From positions 434,001-498,000 of the forward strand of contig NZ_AP026677.1 in assembly GCF_025997915.1 (NCBI RefSeq): a stretch of 64,000 nucleotides of DNA, read 5' to 3'. Both the position numbers and the translations under genes were made by a program. The stretch comes from Aquiluna sp. KACHI24. Lineage in GTDB: Bacteria; Actinomycetota; Actinomycetes; Actinomycetales; Microbacteriaceae. How positions within the stretch are numbered: position 1 is the first letter of the stretch; each line of letters starts with the position of its first letter. The notes under the pieces are model-generated. The model searched no databases and had not been told where the DNA came from. It saw only the letters and a list, made by a program, of their open reading frames with translations. This document shows positions 1 through 8,619 of this stretch, one piece after another.

Positions 1-20
1 AAGAGGATAAAGGAGGGGCT

Positions 21-2225
21 ATGGAAGGCCCAGAGATCAAAGCAACAGAAGCAATCATCGACAACGGAAAGTTCGGAAAGCGCGTTGTGCGCTTCGAAAC
101 CGGTCGTCTAGCACAGCAGGCCAACGGCGCTGCCGCCATCTACATTGACGAAGAGACCATGCTCTTTTCGGCCACCACTGCGTCCAAGCAGCCAAAGGAT
201 CAGTTCGACTTCTTCCCGCTGACCATTGATGTTGAAGAGCGCTCCTACGCCGCTGGAAAGATTCCAGGCTCATTCTTCCGTCGCGAGGGTCGCCCAAGTA
301 CTGAGGCAATCTTGGCTGCGCGTTTGATTGACCGTCCGCTGCGCCCATCCTTCGTTGATGGTCTGCGCAACGAGATTCAGGTCGTTGTTACCGTGATGTC
401 AATTGAGCCGGATGAGCTCTACGACGTAGTCGCAATCAACGCCGCATCAATGTCAACCCAGCTTGCAGGTCTGCCATTCTCCGGTCCAGTTGCAGGTGTC
501 CGTGTGGCGCTGATTGACGGCCAGTGGGTTGCGTTCCCGAAGCACTCTCAGCTTGCAGGCGCCGTGTTCGACATGGTTGTTGCTGGTCGCGTAGTAGTTG
601 AAGGTGGCAAGGAAGACGTTGCCATCATGATGGTTGAGGCCGAGGCCACAGAGACCAGCTGGGACCTAATCGCTGGTGGTGCAATTGCACCGACCGAGGA
701 GATCGTCGCCGAGGGTCTTGAGGCAGCTAAGCCATTCATCAAGGAATTGGTTCGCGCTCAGGTAGAGCTCGCGAAGGTTGCCGCAAAGCCAACCGCTGAG
801 TACCCGGTATTCCTGCCATACACCGATGAGGTTTATGCAGCTGTGGAGAAGGCTGCCGGCGCAGAGCTAGCGAAGGTCTATCAGATCGCTGACAAGCAGC
901 AGCGTCAGGAAGCTGACGACGAGTTGAAGGCCAAGGTCAAGGAGGAGCTAGTAGCTTCCCTCACCGAGGAGCAGATGCTGCAGTTCTCCGCTGCATACAA
1001 GTCGGTTACCAAGAAGGTAATGCGTACCCGCGTTCTGAAAGAGGGCATCCGTATTGATGGCCGTGGTCTAACCGACATTCGTGCCCTAGATGCAGAGGTT
1101 GCAGTAATTCCAAGAACCCACGGTTCCGCAATCTTCCAGCGCGGTGAGACCCAGATTCTTGGTGTCACCACTTTGAACATGCTCAAGATGGAGCAGCAGA
1201 TTGACTCGCTGAGCCCTGAGACTTCAAAGCGCTACATGCACCACTACAACTTCCCTCCTTACTCCACCGGCGAGGTTGGTCGCGTTGGCTCTCCAAAGCG
1301 TCGTGAGATCGGTCATGGAGCTCTTGCAGAGCGCGCACTGGTTCCAGTGTTGCCAACCCGCGAGGAGTTCCCATACGCCATCCGTCAGGTATCTGAGGCT
1401 CTTGGATCAAACGGCTCCACCTCGATGGGTTCGGTTTGTGCTTCTACCCTGTCGCTGCTAAACGCTGGTGTGCCACTACGCGCCCCAGTTGCAGGTATCG
1501 CTATGGGTCTAATCTCTGACACCGTTGATGGCAAGACCGAATACGCCGCTCTCACCGACATCCTCGGTGCTGAGGACGCACTGGGTGATATGGACTTCAA
1601 GGTTGCAGGCACTCGTAACTTCGTGACCGCCATTCAGCTAGACACCAAGCTGGACGGTATTCCAGCATCGGTTTTGGCCAAGGCGCTAAAGCAGGCCAAG
1701 GATGCCAGAACCTACATTCTTGATGTCATGCAGGAGGCAATTGACGAGCCAGACGAGCTTTCGCCATACGCCCCTCGTGTTATCGCGGTCAAGATCCCTG
1801 TCGACAAGATCGGTGAGGTCATCGGTCCAAAGGGCAAGATGATCAACCAGATCCAGGAGGACACTGGAGCTGAGATCTCGATCGAGGACGACGGCACTGT
1901 TTACATCGGTGCGACCAATGGTCCTGCCGCTGATGCAGCTAAGGCAGCCATCAACGCAATCGCCAACCCTCACGTGCCTGAGATCGGCGAGCGCTTCTTG
2001 GGAACCGTTGTCAAGCTAGCAACCTTCGGTGCCTTCGTATCGCTAATGCCAGGCAAGGATGGTTTGCTTCACGTTTCAGAGTTGAAGAAGATCTCCGGTG
2101 GCAAGCGTGTCGAGAACGTCGAAGATGTTCTTGAGGTTGGCCAGAAGCTCCAGGTTGAGATCACCAAGATTGATGACCGCGGCAAGCTATCGCTAAGCCC
2201 TGTTGTCGAGGAAGCTGCCGAGTAG
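21..2225 (+). CDS. pnp: Polyribonucleotide nucleotidyltransferase (PNPase)
   Basis: Phosphorolytic 3'-5' exoribonuclease of RNA turnover. The 734-residue product has the full family layout: two RNase PH domains, with the catalytic core [15 protein letters not shown] near residue 515, then a KH domain (GPKGK near 602) and a C-terminal S1 domain (from about 655). The ATG is preceded by AGGAGG at 11-16, so the start is firm. In actinobacteria the gene usually follows rpsO, which would lie just outside the window. The M16 protease gene follows after only 6 bases, so the two are probably cotranscribed. No anomaly seen. Confidence 0.98.
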   Translation: MEGPEIKATEAIIDNGKFGKRVVRFETGRLAQQANGAAAIYIDEETMLFSATTASKQPKDQFDFFPLTIDVEERSYAAGKIPGSFFRREGRPSTEAILAARLIDRPLRPSFVDGLRNEIQVVVTVMSIEPDELYDVVAINAASMSTQLAGLPFSGPVAGVRVALIDGQWVAFPKHSQLAGAVFDMVVAGRVVVEGGKEDVAIMMVEAEATETSWDLIAGGAIAPTEEIVAEGLEAAKPFIKELVRAQVELAKVAAKPTAEYPVFLPYTDEVYAAVEKAAGAELAKVYQIADKQQRQEADDELKAKVKEELVASLTEEQMLQFSAAYKSVTKKVMRTRVLKEGIRIDGRGLTDIRALDAEVAVIPRTHGSAIFQRGETQILGVTTLNMLKMEQQIDSLSPETSKRYMHHYNFPPYSTGEVGRVGSPKRREIGHGALAERALVPVLPTREEFPYAIRQVSEALGSNGSTSMGSVCASTLSLLNAGVPLRAPVAGIAMGLISDTVDGKTEYAALTDILGAEDALGDMDFKVAGTRNFVTAIQLDTKLDGIPASVLAKALKQAKDARTYILDVMQEAIDEPDELSPYAPRVIAVKIPVDKIGEVIGPKGKMINQIQEDTGAEISIEDDGTVYIGATNGPAADAAKAAINAIANPHVPEIGERFLGTVVKLATFGAFVSLMPGKDGLLHVSELKKISGGKRVENVEDVLEVGQKLQVEITKIDDRGKLSLSPVVEEAAE

Positions 2226-2231
2226 TAGATC

Positions 2232-3533
2232 TTGTTTCTACCGCTTAGAGATTCAATCGAGTTCACCGCTGAGGCGGCACGTGTCTGCAAGACCGTGCTG
2301 CCAAGCGGTGTTCGCATTTTGACCGAAGAGATGCTCGGCGCACCTTCGGTTGCTGTGGCGGCTTCGGTCGCCGTTGGCTCCCGTGACGAAACCGGCGGCC
2401 ACTTTGGTTCAACTCACTTCTTGGAGCATCTGCTGTTCAAGGGAACCGAGCGTAGATCAGCTCGAGACATCTCTATCGCCTTTGACTCCGTCGGTGGCTC
2501 TTCAAATGCCGCCACTGCCAAGGAGTACACCAGCTACTACGCCAGGGTTGAGAACGCGGCTCTGCCCTTGGCGCTCGATCTAATTTTGGACATGTTCTCA
2601 AGCGCCAAGATTGATCGCCACGACTTCGATGTTGAGCGCACCGTCATTCTTGAAGAGCTCGCCATGAACGAGGACGATCCAGAGGATGTCGCTCACGAGA
2701 ATCTCTCTGAGGCACTGCTCCCGGGACTTGATCTGGGGCGTCCTATTGGCGGCACGGTTGAAACTATCAACGCGGTGGATCGCGAGTCTGTTTTTGCCTA
2801 TTACAAAAAGCACTATGCACCGCAGAATCTGGTCATAACCGTGGCCGGCGGCGTCTCCCACGAGCGCGTGGTGGAACTGGTTGAAGCCGAACTGAATCGA
2901 ATTGGCTGGACTGGCTCTGCTGAGCCTGAGCAAAGAAGATCTCAGCAGGCGATGCAGCTTCCAAAGCCCGAGGCCATGCGAATTATCAAAAAGGATGTTG
3001 CTCAGGCAAACGTACTACTTGGGTATCAGTCGCTACATGCTTCGGACCCCGATCGCTTCGCCCTCGGTATCCTCAGCACCGTGCTCGGTGGCGGCATGTC
3101 ATCTCGGCTTTACCAAGAGATCCGTGAGGAGCGCGGCCTGGCCTATTCCACCTACTGTTACCAGCAGGGGTACTCCGATGCTGGTTACTTTGGTGTTTAT
3201 GCCGGCACCAGTGAGGAGAATGCCAAACTCGTTACCGAGCTAATGCGCTCCGAGGTTCAAAAGGTCGTTTCCGGCGGCATCACAGCCGCTGAGTTAGAGC
3301 TGGCGCTTGGCAACATTTCAGGCGGTTTAGCGCTGCGTTTTGAATCTCCACTTGCTCGTATGAATCGTCTATTGGCGGCCGAGATTGGAACCGGTGAATA
3401 CTTATCGATAACCGAGGTGATGGATCGATTCAGGTCGGTCACCAGAGATCAAATAGTCGCAGTTGCCAACCGAGTCTTTAGCGTTGAGCCGACCCTGGTT
3501 GCCGTTGGAAAATCACTCAAAGGTCTTCGCTAG
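2232..3533 (+). CDS. M16 family zinc metallopeptidase
   Basis: Insulinase/processing-peptidase-like protein of 433 residues. The inverted zinc motif HxxEH is seen as HFLEH at residues 62-66, with a downstream acidic ligand region (ELAMNEDDPEDVAHE, about 138-152). The C-terminal half carries the second M16 fold with GGGMSSRLYQEIREERGLAYS. Actinobacterial genomes usually place this protease directly after pnp, as here. The physiological substrate is unknown. The TTG start is the earliest in frame and has no convincing ribosome binding site, so the first 15 or so residues are uncertain. Confidence 0.92.
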   Translation: MFLPLRDSIEFTAEAARVCKTVLPSGVRILTEEMLGAPSVAVAASVAVGSRDETGGHFGSTHFLEHLLFKGTERRSARDISIAFDSVGGSSNAATAKEYTSYYARVENAALPLALDLILDMFSSAKIDRHDFDVERTVILEELAMNEDDPEDVAHENLSEALLPGLDLGRPIGGTVETINAVDRESVFAYYKKHYAPQNLVITVAGGVSHERVVELVEAELNRIGWTGSAEPEQRRSQQAMQLPKPEAMRIIKKDVAQANVLLGYQSLHASDPDRFALGILSTVLGGGMSSRLYQEIREERGLAYSTYCYQQGYSDAGYFGVYAGTSEENAKLVTELMRSEVQKVVSGGITAAELELALGNISGGLALRFESPLARMNRLLAAEIGTGEYLSITEVMDRFRSVTRDQIVAVANRVFSVEPTLVAVGKSLKGLR

Positions 3534-3541
3534 TTGGTTGA

Positions 3542-3547
3542 TAGGGT
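3542..3547 (+). promoter_or_regulatory. -10 box of dapB (leaderless type)
   Basis: TAGGGT lies exactly 6 bases (TTTGCC) before the dapB ATG. A start point about 7 bases below the box would coincide with the start codon, giving a leaderless mRNA. No clear -35 box is visible. The same arrangement recurs at eight other genes here. Confidence 0.6.
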
Positions 3548-3553
3548 TTTGCC

Positions 3554-4276
3554 ATGACTTCAGTTGCAGTTTTGGGAACCGGCCGAATGGGCAAACTTGC
3601 CCTAGAGCTAATCGATACTGACCCCAATCTCAAACTGCATGCCGCCCTAAACTCCAGCTCTCCTAGGGAGCAAATGCTCGGCGCGGATGTCGTACTTGAT
3701 TTCACCTTGCCAACTGCAAGTCCGGAGCTTGTGGACTATGCAATCTCAAATGATTTGAAGGTGGTTGTTGGCACGAGCGGCTGGTCAGAGTCCAAACTGC
3801 AGATACTTGAGTCAAAGCTCGCTCATCACCCGGCTGCTACCGCTGTTGTCATCCCCAACTTTTCTGTTGGATCTATGCTGATTCAGCACTTCAGTGCCAT
3901 TGCCGCAAGGTTTTTCGACTCGATTGAGATCGTTGAGGCTCACCACGAGGGCAAGGTTGATTCGCCTTCGGGAACTGCGGTTAGAACCGCTGAACTGATT
4001 CATCAGGCCCGCCAGGGACTGCCGCAACCATTGATTCCAGGTGTCGACCAGGTCGCCAGGGGAGAGGTTGTTGCAGGGGTCCCGATTCACTCGCTGCGAC
4101 TAAAAGGCGTTTCTGCGAAGCAGGATGTTCACTTCGGTGCTGACAGTGAGCTCACCACTTTGTCTCATGAGGTGATTTCGCATCGGGCATATGCCAAGGG
4201 GATTCTGCTTAGCATCGAGTTTGCCAAGCGAGCTAGCGGTTTACATGTTGGTTTGGACAAGGTTTTAGGGCTCTAA
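3554..4276 (+). CDS. dapB: 4-hydroxy-tetrahydrodipicolinate reductase
   Basis: NAD(P)H-dependent reductase of the diaminopimelate/lysine pathway, 240 residues. The N-terminal dinucleotide-binding motif is GTGRMGKLAL (residues 7-16). The DapB signature EAHHEGKVDSPSGTA (about residues 127-141) holds the catalytic histidine and lysine region. The ATG sits 6 bases below a TAGGGT -10 box and has no Shine-Dalgarno sequence, so it is probably translated from a leaderless transcript. dapA lies 4 kb downstream rather than adjacent; dapF is also in the window at 18.5 kb. Confidence 0.97.
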   Translation: MTSVAVLGTGRMGKLALELIDTDPNLKLHAALNSSSPREQMLGADVVLDFTLPTASPELVDYAISNDLKVVVGTSGWSESKLQILESKLAHHPAATAVVIPNFSVGSMLIQHFSAIAARFFDSIEIVEAHHEGKVDSPSGTAVRTAELIHQARQGLPQPLIPGVDQVARGEVVAGVPIHSLRLKGVSAKQDVHFGADSELTTLSHEVISHRAYAKGILLSIEFAKRASGLHVGLDKVLGL

Positions 4277-4699
4277 TTGACCACAAAAATCTGGGTCGGA
4301 GTCATGACCTTGCTGACTCTGGTGTATCTGTATCTGATGACCGGCAGGGCCCTCACGCTGCTTGCTGATCCCAATTGGATAGCAAAGCTTATGGGTGCGG
4401 GGATGTTGGTTTTTCCACTTATTGCCGCCTGGGCGCTCTATCGCGAGATTCAATTTGGCATCAGATCGCAGCGGTTGATCTCTCGCGCCATGGATGAGGG
4501 TCTCAGCGAACTGCAACTTGAGCTAAGGCCATCGGGTAGGGCGACTAAAGAGTCAGCCGAACGTGAGTTTGACCGAGTCAAAGCAACATTCAATGACAGC
4601 TGGCAAGACTGGCTACTTTTGGCGGAAGCCTACGATGCATCCGGGGATCGTCGCAGAGCAAGAGCTGCCATGCGGCAGGCCATTGCTAAGAGCGAATAA
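4277..4699 (+). CDS. Small membrane protein with TPR-like tail, function unknown
   Basis: 140 residues starting with TTG directly after the dapB stop, so probably translated with dapB. Two hydrophobic segments (about residues 4-22 and 39-57) suggest a membrane anchor. A charged linker follows, and a C-terminal helix pair (DWLLLAEAYDASGDRRRARAAMRQAI) looks like a single tetratricopeptide-type repeat facing the cytoplasm. I do not recognise a named family. Its 3' end overlaps the convergent DUF4395 gene by 14 bases. No dedicated terminator is visible between them. Confidence 0.75.
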   Translation: MTTKIWVGVMTLLTLVYLYLMTGRALTLLADPNWIAKLMGAGMLVFPLIAAWALYREIQFGIRSQRLISRAMDEGLSELQLELRPSGRATKESAEREFDRVKATFNDSWQDWLLLAEAYDASGDRRRARAAMRQAIAKSE

Positions 4700-5126
4700 T
4701 CCCCAGTCTTCTCAGCCCTAGATACATCTGGCAACCGAGGCAAAGTCCGAAGAATGCGTTGAGGAACGCGGCGATGAAGATAAACGCAGCGCTGATCGGG
4801 ATCAGTATTGGAGCAAACAGAATTCCAATCACGCCCAAAATCGAGAAACCAAAGCCGACTTTTTGAGCAAACTGAGGTGGTCTTGGGTCCTCTAGTTCCT
4901 TTGGAGCAGCAAGTCTTGGCCTCACGAATTTTTGAAAAATGAGTCCATAGGGGTGCGACTTTGGCAAGAACACGCTCCATGCGAACAATACAAATAGCAG
5001 CACGATCCAAGGCGCACCAAACAAGTAGGTCTGCTGGGATTGAGCAAACGCGATCAGGGCTAGCACCGAGGTGATTGCAGCTCCGAATCTTGGGCCTCGT
5101 GGATCAATTCTTTTTATCTCGCTCAT
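4686..5126 (-). CDS. DUF4395 membrane protein
   Basis: 146-residue integral membrane protein with four predicted hydrophobic segments in two pairs (about residues 14-50 and 90-125). The C-terminal GLCLGCQMYLGL contains the CxxC pair characteristic of DUF4395, so a redox role is plausible. It follows the thioredoxin-like gene with an ATGA overlap (5123-5126), and this pairing is common in actinobacteria. I infer that the two proteins cooperate in thiol-disulfide exchange at the membrane; that is not proven by sequence. The 3' end overlaps the convergent upstream gene by 14 bases. Confidence 0.85.
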   Translation of the reverse strand: MSEIKRIDPRGPRFGAAITSVLALIAFAQSQQTYLFGAPWIVLLFVLFAWSVFLPKSHPYGLIFQKFVRPRLAAPKELEDPRPPQFAQKVGFGFSILGVIGILFAPILIPISAAFIFIAAFLNAFFGLCLGCQMYLGLRRLGIIRS

Positions 5127-5569
5127 ATTGCTCCTAGTTTTGCTAGCTCTTGCTGAATGACTCCGGGCTTGGGGGCTCCGGAGACTCTAAATTTGATTTC
5201 ACCCTTTTGATCAAGGATAAATACGGTCGGGGTTTGACTAATTTGGAAATGTGCTGCGAGGTCAAGGCGATTGGTGATGTCAACTTCGAGATGCAGTAGA
5301 CCTCCGTGGCGGTACTCAAGCTGAGACAGGTGTCTGGCAACTCCCGGACAGATTGAGCAGTATTCGGTGGAGAACTGCAAGAGAGTTGCCTTCTTGCCAA
5401 ATGCCTTTACCGGCAGGCCAGATTTCACGGCGCGAAGCTTACCTAGGTCGATCGTCTCAGATTTTGTTATCGCCCTGCCGCGACCTGAGAATAGCTTGAA
5501 CCCAATTCCTAGCAAGGTTGCCAGCGCAAGCAGGGCGATGACGGTCCAGCTGGATAAATTGAGTTCCAC
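5123..5569 (-). CDS. Membrane-anchored thioredoxin-family protein
   Basis: 148 residues: an N-terminal hydrophobic anchor (about 8-28), then a thioredoxin fold with the active site YCSIC at residues 70-74 (cysteines 71 and 74). SQTPTVFILD holds the cis-proline typical of the fold. It probably reduces or oxidises disulfides on the outer face of the membrane. The GTG start is 6 bases below a TAGCCT -10 box on this strand, so the mRNA is probably leaderless. It forms a two-gene unit with the DUF4395 gene. CSIC is an uncommon variant of the usual CGPC. Confidence 0.88.
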   Translation of the reverse strand: MELNLSSWTVIALLALATLLGIGFKLFSGRGRAITKSETIDLGKLRAVKSGLPVKAFGKKATLLQFSTEYCSICPGVARHLSQLEYRHGGLLHLEVDITNRLDLAAHFQISQTPTVFILDQKGEIKFRVSGAPKPGVIQQELAKLGAI

Positions 5570-5575
5570 CCCGCA

Positions 5576-5581
5576 AGGCTA
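5576..5581 (-). promoter_or_regulatory. -10 box of thioredoxin-like gene (leaderless type)
   Basis: On the minus strand TAGCCT is followed by exactly 6 bases (TGCGGG) and the GTG start. This fits the TANNNT+6+start rule seen at dapA, thyX and hisC. Confidence 0.6.
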
Positions 5582-5637
5582 AGCGATGGCTGGATGGCAA
5601 AACGGAGTGTTGCGCTTTTTTACGACATAAAAAACCT

Positions 5638-5643
5638 TAGGCT
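5638..5643 (+). promoter_or_regulatory. -10 box of thyX (leaderless type)
   Basis: TAGGCT is followed by exactly 6 bases (TTGGGC) and GTG at 5650. This supports GTG 5650, not the upstream TTG 5644, as the thyX start. Confidence 0.6.
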
Positions 5644-5649
5644 TTGGGC

Positions 5650-6378
5650 GTGACCGAAATTGAATTCCGCTCAGACGTTACCGTTGAGCTCGTGCGCTCT
5701 AGCGCATCAGACTCCGATGTGCTTTTTGCTGCTCGAGTTTCTACGCAGGGCGAACAAACCCTCGAGGGCGCTAAGGCAACCGATGCAGAGATGCAAAAGC
5801 GCGACAAGGGGTTGATCAACTACCTGATGCGTGATCGTCACGGCTCTCCTTTTGAGCACAACTCGATGACTTTCTATGTCCAGGCGCCAATCTTCGTTTT
5901 CCGTGAGTTCATGCGTCACCGCATTGCCAGCTACAACGAGGAATCTGGTCGCTACCGCGAGCTTCGTCCCGTTTTTTATGTTCCAGGACCAGATCGAAAG
6001 TTGATCCAGGTTGGTAAGCCTGGTCACTACGAGTTTGAAGATGGCACTGCGGAACAGACTGCACTGGTCACCCAGGAGACCCAGGCGGTGGTCCGAGCCG
6101 CCTATGAGGCTTACCAGCGCATGCTGGAGGCTGGGGTTGCCAGAGAGGTAGCACGTATTGTGTTGCCGCTCAACATCTACTCGAGCATGTACGTCACCAT
6201 GAACTCCCGCTCCTTGATGAACTTTTTGAGTCTTCGCACCAAGCGCGAGGGGACTCACTTCCCATCATTTCCGCAGCGCGAGATTGAGATGGTGGCGGAG
6301 AAGATGGAAGAGTTTTGGGCAGAGCTGATGCCGCTCAGCTACCAAGCATTCAACGAGAACGGTCGCGTCGCTCCCTAA
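5650..6378 (+). CDS. thyX: FAD-dependent thymidylate synthase
   Basis: Makes dTMP from dUMP using methylene-tetrahydrofolate and reduced FAD. The ThyX signature RHRxxSxNEESxRY is present as RHRIASYNEESGRY, and NSRSLMNFLSLRT near the C-terminus matches the second conserved block. The frame is open from TTG 5644, but GTG 5650 is preferred because it lies 6 bases below a TAGGCT -10 box, giving 242 residues and a leaderless message. The stop overlaps the convergent SulP gene by 4 bases. No thyA is seen in the window. Confidence 0.96.
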   Translation: MTEIEFRSDVTVELVRSSASDSDVLFAARVSTQGEQTLEGAKATDAEMQKRDKGLINYLMRDRHGSPFEHNSMTFYVQAPIFVFREFMRHRIASYNEESGRYRELRPVFYVPGPDRKLIQVGKPGHYEFEDGTAEQTALVTQETQAVVRAAYEAYQRMLEAGVAREVARIVLPLNIYSSMYVTMNSRSLMNFLSLRTKREGTHFPSFPQREIEMVAEKMEEFWAELMPLSYQAFNENGRVAP

Positions 6379-7592
6379 CCGCTTCGCTTTCTCAGCACCA
6401 GCGTCAGCACGATCCCCACGATTACTGCTGCGATCAGGTCCACTAATACTGCTGTCAGCATGGTTACGGTCAGGATGGCTGCATCTGCGGTTGATTTTTT
6501 GAATAAAGCCTTGAGGCTCTCAAGGTGGACCATTTTCCAAGCCGTCGCAACGAGTACTCCTCCAAGCGCGGCCAGTGGAATCATGGACACCCACTGGGCT
6601 AGCACTAAAACAAACGCGGCGAGTATTAGCGCGTGGAAAATTGCCGCCAGTGGATTGGTTGCTCCGGAGCGAACATTGACCGCGGTGCGAGCCAGGGCAG
6701 CAGTGGCTGGCACACCCCCAAAAAGTGGGGTTACAAGGTTCGCCAGCCCCTGACCAAATAGCTCTCGACTGGGGATGTGGCTAGAACCGTCGGCCCGCAT
6801 ACGGTCAGCGATTTTCGCACTCAATAGCGACTCCAGAGCCGCCAATAATGCGACCGAGAAAGCGGGGGCGAGTAGCAGTAAAACCTCCTGACTTGCCAAA
6901 AACCCGAGCGATGGCGTGAGGTCAAATTTGGGCAGCTCACCAATTAGGTCGATTTTGAGGCCCAGGGCCCAAGTGGCTGCGGTCGCAACCACCACGCTGA
7001 GAAGAGCGAGCGGAAGTCGCGGAAAAAATCGGCTCCCAATCAAGTTCACGGCAATTACCGAGCCTCCAACCACCAATGCCGTTGCGGTTGGCTTGGCGAG
7101 CCAAAGCTGCAGTTCCCGCCAAGCCGACAGCCAAATCCGCTCCTCGGAGATGGTTTCAACTCCAAAAACAAATGCCACCTGTTGCAGGGCAATAACCAGG
7201 GCGATGCCAGCGGTGAGCCCCTCGACTAGGGAATCGGGTAGGCGGTGAATGTACTTTCCCACTCGTGCCATCGCGGCAAGGACCAGAAAAATACCCGCAA
7301 TAAACCCAACTGCGTAGGTAGCTTCAATGCCGTATTGGTGAACGATCGGGATAAGAACAGCTGTCATAGCTCCAGTCGGTCCGGAGACCTGAAAGCGGCT
7401 ACCGCCAAAAGCCGCCGCGATTAGGCCTGCTATGACTGCGCTGATAATGCCTGCGCTAGCGCCCAACCCGGAAGCAATTCCAAATCCAAGTGCGAGGGGT
7501 AGGGCAACGATTGCAACGGTCAGGCCGGCAAGCAAATTAGCGCCAATCGAGCGGGGATTGAAGGGCTCGACCCAGAGCCGACTTTGGCGCAT
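6375..7592 (-). CDS. SulP family anion transporter lacking the STAS domain
   Basis: 405 residues, almost all hydrophobic, with about ten to twelve membrane segments. The N-terminal SulP block reads AIVALPLALGFGIASGLGASAG and is followed by FGGSRFQVSGPTGAMTAVL, a strong SulP signature. Family members carry sulfate, bicarbonate or dicarboxylates; the substrate cannot be told from sequence. Typical bacterial SulP proteins have about 500-570 residues and a cytoplasmic STAS domain, but this one stops at VLRKRSG just after the last membrane helix. The ATG lies 6 bases below a TAATCT box, suggesting a leaderless mRNA. It is divergent from dapA. Confidence 0.9.
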   Translation of the reverse strand: MRQSRLWVEPFNPRSIGANLLAGLTVAIVALPLALGFGIASGLGASAGIISAVIAGLIAAAFGGSRFQVSGPTGAMTAVLIPIVHQYGIEATYAVGFIAGIFLVLAAMARVGKYIHRLPDSLVEGLTAGIALVIALQQVAFVFGVETISEERIWLSAWRELQLWLAKPTATALVVGGSVIAVNLIGSRFFPRLPLALLSVVVATAATWALGLKIDLIGELPKFDLTPSLGFLASQEVLLLLAPAFSVALLAALESLLSAKIADRMRADGSSHIPSRELFGQGLANLVTPLFGGVPATAALARTAVNVRSGATNPLAAIFHALILAAFVLVLAQWVSMIPLAALGGVLVATAWKMVHLESLKALFKKSTADAAILTVTMLTAVLVDLIAAVIVGIVLTLVLRKRSG

Positions 7593-7598
7593 TGCTTC

Positions 7599-7604
7599 AG
7601 ATTA
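7599..7604 (-). promoter_or_regulatory. -10 box of SulP gene (leaderless type)
   Basis: On the minus strand TAATCT plus 6 bases (GAAGCA) leads to the ATG at 7592. The box is 28 bases from the divergent dapA -10 box, so the two polymerase footprints must overlap. Confidence 0.55.
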
Positions 7605-7632
7605 GTAGTTTCCGGTTCCAACTGCTCTTGGG

Positions 7633-7638
7633 TAGGCT
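7633..7638 (+). promoter_or_regulatory. -10 box of dapA (leaderless type)
   Basis: TAGGCT plus 6 bases (GAACTA) leads to ATG 7645. There is no Shine-Dalgarno sequence before this start. Confidence 0.6.
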
Positions 7639-7644
7639 GAACTA

Positions 7645-8619
7645 ATGCATCAAAAGGATTTGTTCGGCCAGGTATTGGTCGCTTTAGTAACGCCCATGAC
7701 CGCCGATGGTGAGGTCGATTGGGACGCTACCGAAAAGCACATCGACTACGTCATCTCAAATGGTGCTGACGGTGTTGTGGTGACCGGTACCACCGGAGAG
7801 ACTTCCACCCTTACCGATGCTGAAAAGATCAAGCTGGTTGAGGTTGGTAAGTCAGTTTCGGGTGGCCGAGCCAAGATCATCACCGGTGGTGGCTCAAACG
7901 AAACCGCGCATGCGATTCAGCTTTACAAGGCCAGCGAGAAGGCTGGTGCCGACGGAGTCATGGTCGTCACCCCTTATTACAACAAGCCCACCCAGGCTGG
8001 CATTCTTACCCACTTCAGGCTCATTGCTGACGCCACCGACCTGCCTGTGATTCTCTATGACATCCCCGGCAGAACCGGCGTTGCGATCGCCTATGACACT
8101 TTCCACCGTGCCGCAAAGCACCCAAATATTGTCGCCATCAAAGACGCTAAGGGCGATTTGGCACAAGCGTCGAGACTGATGTTAGAAACCGGTTTGATGT
8201 ATTTCTCTGGAGATGACTCAAACGTTCTCGCCCACGTTGCACTCGGTGCAACCGGGTTGATTGGTGTTACTGCAAACATCGCTCCTCACGCCTACCGAGC
8301 CATGATTGATTCAACTAACGCCAACGATTTCCACTCGGCCCTTAAGGTTCACAATGCGCTTGAGCCCCTTCAGCGCGCGATCATGACTCACGTCCCAGGA
8401 ACCGTAGCTGCAAAGTACGTGCTGCACGGTCTGGGTCTAATCAACTCCCCGAGGGTCCGACTTCCACTGGTTGGTCCAGAGGACCATGAAGCTGCGGCTA
8501 TCGAGAACGGCATCGACCAGGTGGTCAGCGTTCCAGGGTTGAGCTTTAGTAACTTCCGACCTGACAGAAACGCTGCTGCCGGTGGCGCTTTGCCTAAGGT
8601 CGCAGGAACTACCCGCTAG
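7645..8619 (+). CDS. dapA: 4-hydroxy-tetrahydrodipicolinate synthase
   Basis: First committed enzyme of the diaminopimelate/lysine branch, condensing pyruvate with aspartate semialdehyde. A TIM barrel with GTTGETSTL (about residues 47-55), the catalytic tyrosine in VILYDIPGRTG (about 135-145) and the Schiff-base lysine in VAIKDAKGD (about 164-172). At 324 residues it is about 25 longer than most relatives, the extra being an Arg/Gly/Ala-rich C-terminal tail of unknown role. Start supported by the leaderless promoter arrangement. Its TAG stop shares a base with the GTG of the RNase J gene, so the two are coupled. Confidence 0.97.
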   Translation: MHQKDLFGQVLVALVTPMTADGEVDWDATEKHIDYVISNGADGVVVTGTTGETSTLTDAEKIKLVEVGKSVSGGRAKIITGGGSNETAHAIQLYKASEKAGADGVMVVTPYYNKPTQAGILTHFRLIADATDLPVILYDIPGRTGVAIAYDTFHRAAKHPNIVAIKDAKGDLAQASRLMLETGLMYFSGDDSNVLAHVALGATGLIGVTANIAPHAYRAMIDSTNANDFHSALKVHNALEPLQRAIMTHVPGTVAAKYVLHGLGLINSPRVRLPLVGPEDHEAAAIENGIDQVVSVPGLSFSNFRPDRNAAAGGALPKVAGTTR

